Shown: positions 14,142 through 17,860 of the stretch, piece after piece
Position numbering within the stretch: the stretch's first letter is position 1
Layout of the letters: every line of letters begins with the position of its first letter
Source: Planctomycetota bacterium
Lineage (GTDB): Bacteria; Planctomycetota; Planctomycetia; Pirellulales; Pirellulaceae
Length of the DNA stretch: 17,860 nucleotides
Assembly: GCA_026692885.1 (NCBI GenBank)
Contig: JAPLNJ010000346.1
Coordinates: forward strand, 1-17,860
Reading direction: 5' to 3'
Made by a program: the position numbers and the translations under genes
Notes under the pieces: model-generated
Seen by the model: the letters and a program-made list of their open reading frames with translations, nothing else
What the model was told of the DNA's origin: nothing
Database searches by the model: none

Positions 14142-17100
14142 ATGAAAATCGCTCATGTCTTGACGCGACCGGCACGGCAGCCGGAGTACCGGGGCGAAGG
14201 AATTGTTTTTCGGCCGGTGCTCGCCGGGTTGCTGGCCGTCGCGCTGGGCGCCGTCCTCGGCGTTTCGGCTGCCGCGGCCGAACCGCCCACCGCCGCGCAG
14301 GTGGCCAAACAGTATGAGACGTTGCGGGGACGCACTTACTACCGCCATGCGTCGGCCATTTTCGATACCGTCGGGCGTTTCAATCAGATCGACGAAGGCC
14401 AACTCGACGATCGTGAGCGGTTCGTCCGAGCCTACTACGAAGGGCGGTGGGGCGAAGTCCGCAAGACGCTGGCTGGGATCGCCCCAGACGTGGCGGCGGG
14501 AATCTACGACAAGATTCTCGGCGATCTAGCCGGACGCAACGTGCCGATCCTGTCCCTCGACGACTGCCTGGGCCTGACCGATGCCTGCCCGGGCGAACTG
14601 ACCAGCGAACGGATTCGCAAGCTGGGCCTCTTGCTCCGCATTGCCGTGCCGAAGGAACAGAAGTTGTGGCTCGAACAGGCGCTCCAGAAAGGCACGGCCA
14701 AACTGGGTGGCGATGCCCAACGGCGTTTGGTCACCGGACGCATCCTGCTCCACGCCGATTTCGCGGACTTGGCTCGGCGCTACCTGCCGCCGCTGGCGGA
14801 GGCGACGCAGCTGGAGGATGAAGCAGCACGCGACGAGATCGTCAAGTTTCTTGCCTCGCAGGATGAACTCGACGAGTTCGAACAGACGAAGGTCAGCCAG
14901 TTGTGGACCAAGCACGTGAAACTGTTGACGGACGCCAGTGTGGATACGGGGAAGAGTCAAGCGGCGGCCGACGGCCTGGCCGATCTACTGGGCCGAGCCC
15001 CGATGACGATGGTCGAGCCCGGGCTGCAGCGTCTGCTCCGTGAGAACCCCGCTAGCGCGCTGCGGCTCGCGGCGTCCTTCGGGCGGCTGTCTCAGACGAA
15101 GCTCAATGATCAGAACATCGAAGTGCGAACCAACAATCTCCGGGCGCAGAACTGTCTCCTGAAATGCGTCAGCGAAACGGCCGGGTTGCAGGGGACCTGG
15201 AATCCGCTGGCTTTAGCGATGGCCGATTGGTGGATTCGCGAGGCGGAAAATACCTTCAAGGACGGCCTCGAGACGGCTACCGGAACGGCCAAGAGTCGCC
15301 TTCCGCACGTCGCACCGGCCGAGCTCTTGGAAACCTTGCCCAACGGCGCCTGGGCGGAAGCGTTACCGGCCAGCATCCGCGAACGGCTGGATCTGTGCGC
15401 GTCCAAGGCCGTGCTGGTCAGCGACCGGTACGAGGAAGCCGTCGGCCTGATCGCCGGCCTGGCCAAACGAAACTCCAACGCCGGCATCGCACTGGCCGAG
15501 GAGTACCTGAAGGTCTGGGCCAGCCGCCACAATCCGCACGTACCGGAAAGCGTCCGCAAGCAGCACAACCTGCCGGGCGACGCGCGAATCATGGTCACAC
15601 CCATCATGATGGAACGGAATATCGAGAGCCTGGCCAAGATGATGGATGTCTTTCGCGCCCAGAGCATCCCGCCCGCCAATGGCCAATTGGTCGTCGACGC
15701 CTTTGACATTTGCTACAGCCAGGCGGAAGTCTACCGCGTCAGCGACATCGAACGCGTCTTCGGCAAGGTCGAGGAGATGGACGAGGGCCTGTTCCAGCAC
15801 GTGATTCAGAAGATGACCCAGGGACTGGCGACCCGCTGGCGAAACGTGAAACTCCAGGAGGAATCCGGCACCCGGCGGGACGAGCGGCAAACGCTGGAGA
15901 TGGTCCGCCAAGGTTATCAGGCCACCGTCGCCATGCTCGACCGCCGCGTCAAGAAGTACCCGCAGGCCTGGCGGTTCCTCGTGACGGCGGGCTCGCTGCT
16001 GAGCGACTGGGGAGACTTCGAGTACTTTCAGCAACTAGTGGCCGACACGGCCACCCAGCGATTGGCCGCGTTCAAAGAGAAGAACAGCGCGGCGCATACC
16101 TATTTCCAGAAGGCCGCGGCCGCGTACGGCCAGCAGGTCCCCCAGCTCAATCGCGCCAATTATGCGATTGAACCGTACTTGGCATGGTTTCACAGCCTGC
16201 TCGGAGTCGGCTCCCAGGGCAGTTTGAACCTGAGCAAGCCCTTGGACCGCGCGGCACTGGACGAGATTCGGGAGGCCCTGCGGGCCTTGCCTCCCGCTGC
16301 GGCCCAGGCGCACCTCGATCGGTTTGCCAAACAAATCAACACGCGGCTGGCCGACACCGCGCAGCCACTCCATGAAGACCTGAAGTACAAGTACCTCGCC
16401 AGTTCGCTGGTGATCACCAAGGACAGTCCGTTTTCCTTCCAGGCCCAAGAGAAGGTCACCTACTACGACGAGCTGCTGCATGAGCTCCGGCTCGAAACCC
16501 GCGTGGACGGCCCCAACCTGATTCACCGCGATCACGAATTCGGCATCTTCCTGACCGTGCAGCATACGGAAGCGATGGGCCGCATGGCCGACTTCGGCAA
16601 GTACCTGACCAACGAACTGCCGCCCAGCGGCAATCCAGCGGCCGGCGGTAGCAAGAAGCCGGCCCGCACGACATCGCCCCTGCTTACCGCTAAGCGGATG
16701 ATCAACGTGCAGGGCCGACGGGATGAACTGGAGCGGAACATCACCGAGGCCCTGTCGTTGTTCTACGACATCCGCTCGGTCACGTTCAGCCCCCGCGATG
16801 TTCGACCGCGGGCCACCGAGAAACCCGGCTGGCAGGAAACGGTGTTGGTCTATGTCCACGTCAAGGCCAAGGATGCGAGCGTCGACAAGATCCCCCGGAT
16901 CCAGCTGAACCTGGAGTTCCTGGACCTGACTGGGCCGGTGACGATCATGGCGGAGTCCAGCGAGACGCTGCTCAAGCTGACCGACCAGCCGGTATCACCG
17001 CGTCCGTTCCAGCGGCTGGAGATCACGCCCACCCTGGACGCGAGAAACCTCAGCAGTTCGGGCGAGCTGCTGCTGGAAGTGGCGGCCAATGCCTGCGGTC

Positions 17101-17780
17101 TGCTGCCGCCGCTCGATGAACTCCTGGATCTGTCGCAGCTCCGCCAGGCGTTTCCCATCACGCGGGTCGACGAGCATGAAGGCAACATCGTCCGCCAACT
17201 CGAAAGCTGGGGCGACACGGTCCATGCGGTCTCCGAGCGGCGTTGGACGCTGGCGTTGGACGGGTCCGCGGTGGAGCGAGCGGGACGGCCCGTCGAGTTC
17301 CAGCTGCCGTCGGCCAAGTCGGCAGAGGCGACGGTACACTACCAGACCTACCGCGACATGGATCTGGTCGAGCTCGACAAACCGACGACTCGGATCGGGT
17401 CGGCAGCGGCGAGCGAAGAACCGGTCGTGCCCATGCCTGCCGCGGATGTCCGCCGAGTAGCCGTGGCGGGTGCTGCCGGCCTGGTGTTGTTGTGGGCGAT
17501 GGTCTATGGGTTGATCCGTCGGGCTCGACGGCGCCGCACGCGGCCGCTACGAGCGCGCGACGTGTTCCGGCTGCCGGAGGAGATCGACGGGTTTTCGGTA
17601 GTGCGGCTGCTGCGGGCGTTGACGACCAGTGAGTTGGCGCGGCTGAGCAGTCCGCAGCGGGCAGAGCTGCAGGCCGAGATCGAACGGTTGCAGGCGGCTT
17701 GTTTCCGCGGCCACGGCGCCACTTTATCGGAACCCGAACTCCGCGGCGTGGCTCAGAAGTGGCTGCGTCTGGCCTGCTGA
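14142..17780 (+). CDS. Giant single-pass envelope protein, last gene of the vWA operon
   Basis: A 1212-residue protein that I do not recognise. A hydrophobic export signal (about 25-46, PVLAGLLAVALGAVLGVSAAAA) follows an unusually long basic N-terminus. Residues about 50-750 look helical and TPR-like; about 760-1090 is mixed, more strand-rich. A second membrane helix lies near 1106-1124 (VAVAGAAGLVLLWAMVYGLI), followed by RRARRRR as stop-transfer, so about 1050 residues face the periplasm and about 85 the cytoplasm. The tail (SSPQRAELQAEIERLQAACFRG) recalls the short helical tails of BatD/DUF4381 proteins, a weak resemblance. AAGGG at 14131-14135 precedes the ATG, which touches the upstream stop codon. 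Probably a scaffold for the vWA protein; no catalytic motif is seen. Confidence 0.78.
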   Translation: MKIAHVLTRPARQPEYRGEGIVFRPVLAGLLAVALGAVLGVSAAAAEPPTAAQVAKQYETLRGRTYYRHASAIFDTVGRFNQIDEGQLDDRERFVRAYYEGRWGEVRKTLAGIAPDVAAGIYDKILGDLAGRNVPILSLDDCLGLTDACPGELTSERIRKLGLLLRIAVPKEQKLWLEQALQKGTAKLGGDAQRRLVTGRILLHADFADLARRYLPPLAEATQLEDEAARDEIVKFLASQDELDEFEQTKVSQLWTKHVKLLTDASVDTGKSQAAADGLADLLGRAPMTMVEPGLQRLLRENPASALRLAASFGRLSQTKLNDQNIEVRTNNLRAQNCLLKCVSETAGLQGTWNPLALAMADWWIREAENTFKDGLETATGTAKSRLPHVAPAELLETLPNGAWAEALPASIRERLDLCASKAVLVSDRYEEAVGLIAGLAKRNSNAGIALAEEYLKVWASRHNPHVPESVRKQHNLPGDARIMVTPIMMERNIESLAKMMDVFRAQSIPPANGQLVVDAFDICYSQAEVYRVSDIERVFGKVEEMDEGLFQHVIQKMTQGLATRWRNVKLQEESGTRRDERQTLEMVRQGYQATVAMLDRRVKKYPQAWRFLVTAGSLLSDWGDFEYFQQLVADTATQRLAAFKEKNSAAHTYFQKAAAAYGQQVPQLNRANYAIEPYLAWFHSLLGVGSQGSLNLSKPLDRAALDEIREALRALPPAAAQAHLDRFAKQINTRLADTAQPLHEDLKYKYLASSLVITKDSPFSFQAQEKVTYYDELLHELRLETRVDGPNLIHRDHEFGIFLTVQHTEAMGRMADFGKYLTNELPPSGNPAAGGSKKPARTTSPLLTAKRMINVQGRRDELERNITEALSLFYDIRSVTFSPRDVRPRATEKPGWQETVLVYVHVKAKDASVDKIPRIQLNLEFLDLTGPVTIMAESSETLLKLTDQPVSPRPFQRLEITPTLDARNLSSSGELLLEVAANACGLLPPLDELLDLSQLRQAFPITRVDEHEGNIVRQLESWGDTVHAVSERRWTLALDGSAVERAGRPVEFQLPSAKSAEATVHYQTYRDMDLVELDKPTTRIGSAAASEEPVVPMPAADVRRVAVAGAAGLVLLWAMVYGLIRRARRRRTRPLRARDVFRLPEEIDGFSVVRLLRALTTSELARLSSPQRAELQAEIERLQAACFRGHGATLSEPELRGVAQKWLRLAC

Positions 17781-17816
17781 CGACCGGCGCATCAATAGGT
17801 GTCGCAAGTATAGTAG

Positions 17817-17860
17817 TCGTCACGCTCCGCCGTGACGACATGTCATCACGCGGAGCGTGA
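17817..17860. repeat. Palindromic repeat cut by the window edge
   Basis: TCGTCACG (17817-17824) pairs with CGTGACGA (17831-17838) around a CTCCGC loop. Alternatively TCACGCTCCGC (17820-17830) pairs perfectly over 11 bases with 17850-17860. The two foldings exclude each other. It starts 37 bases after the stop of the giant gene and could also end transcription of the operon. The element may continue beyond the window. Confidence 0.72.

Noticed and set aside
1..17860. CRISPR arrays, tRNA or rRNA genes
   Set aside because: No regularly spaced direct repeats, cloverleaf-like structures or rRNA words were seen.

Overview
The window looks like chromosomal DNA of a high-GC planctomycete, possibly Pirellulales-like. 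The basis is a secreted PQQ-type propeller starting with a WPQWRGP motif, a YdjY-domain exported protein, a YhaO/YhaN-like repair pair, a vWA envelope operon and short palindromic repeats in almost every intergenic gap. This is recognition from protein and repeat style, not a database result.

Layout. 1-294: gene-free left edge ending in a double hairpin just upstream of the first gene. 295-1608 (+) is an exported beta-propeller protein; it converges with 1682-2470 (-), a YdjY-domain exported protein. 2471-2937 is gene-free and holds two palindromic elements, one a nested palindrome of about 256 bp with a perfect 29-bp core stem. 2938-3789 (-) is a double-GNAT acetyltransferase, divergent from 4029-5153 (+), an atypical ROK-family sugar-kinase-like protein; their shared upstream region holds a 13-bp tandem repeat and an inverted repeat.

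5177-6403 (-) is a run of small module genes: a DUF4160/DUF2442 pair, then a PIN (VapC-like) toxin that has lost its N-terminal half, then an intact antitoxin-like small protein overlapping it. 6735-11554 (+) is a translationally coupled pair: a metallophosphoesterase nuclease (SbcD/YhaO type) and a 1173-residue SMC-like ATPase (SbcC/YhaN type), probably one DNA-processing complex.

11555-11929 holds a three-hairpin interspersed repeat. 11930-17780 (+) is a tight four-gene operon: a membrane-anchored vWA protein with an intact metal-binding site, two small membrane-anchored exported proteins, and a 1212-residue single-pass protein with a huge periplasmic part and a small cytoplasmic tail. All four should sit at the inner membrane; the set resembles Bat-type vWA systems only in part and is the best candidate here for a poorly described system. 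The right edge enters another palindromic repeat.
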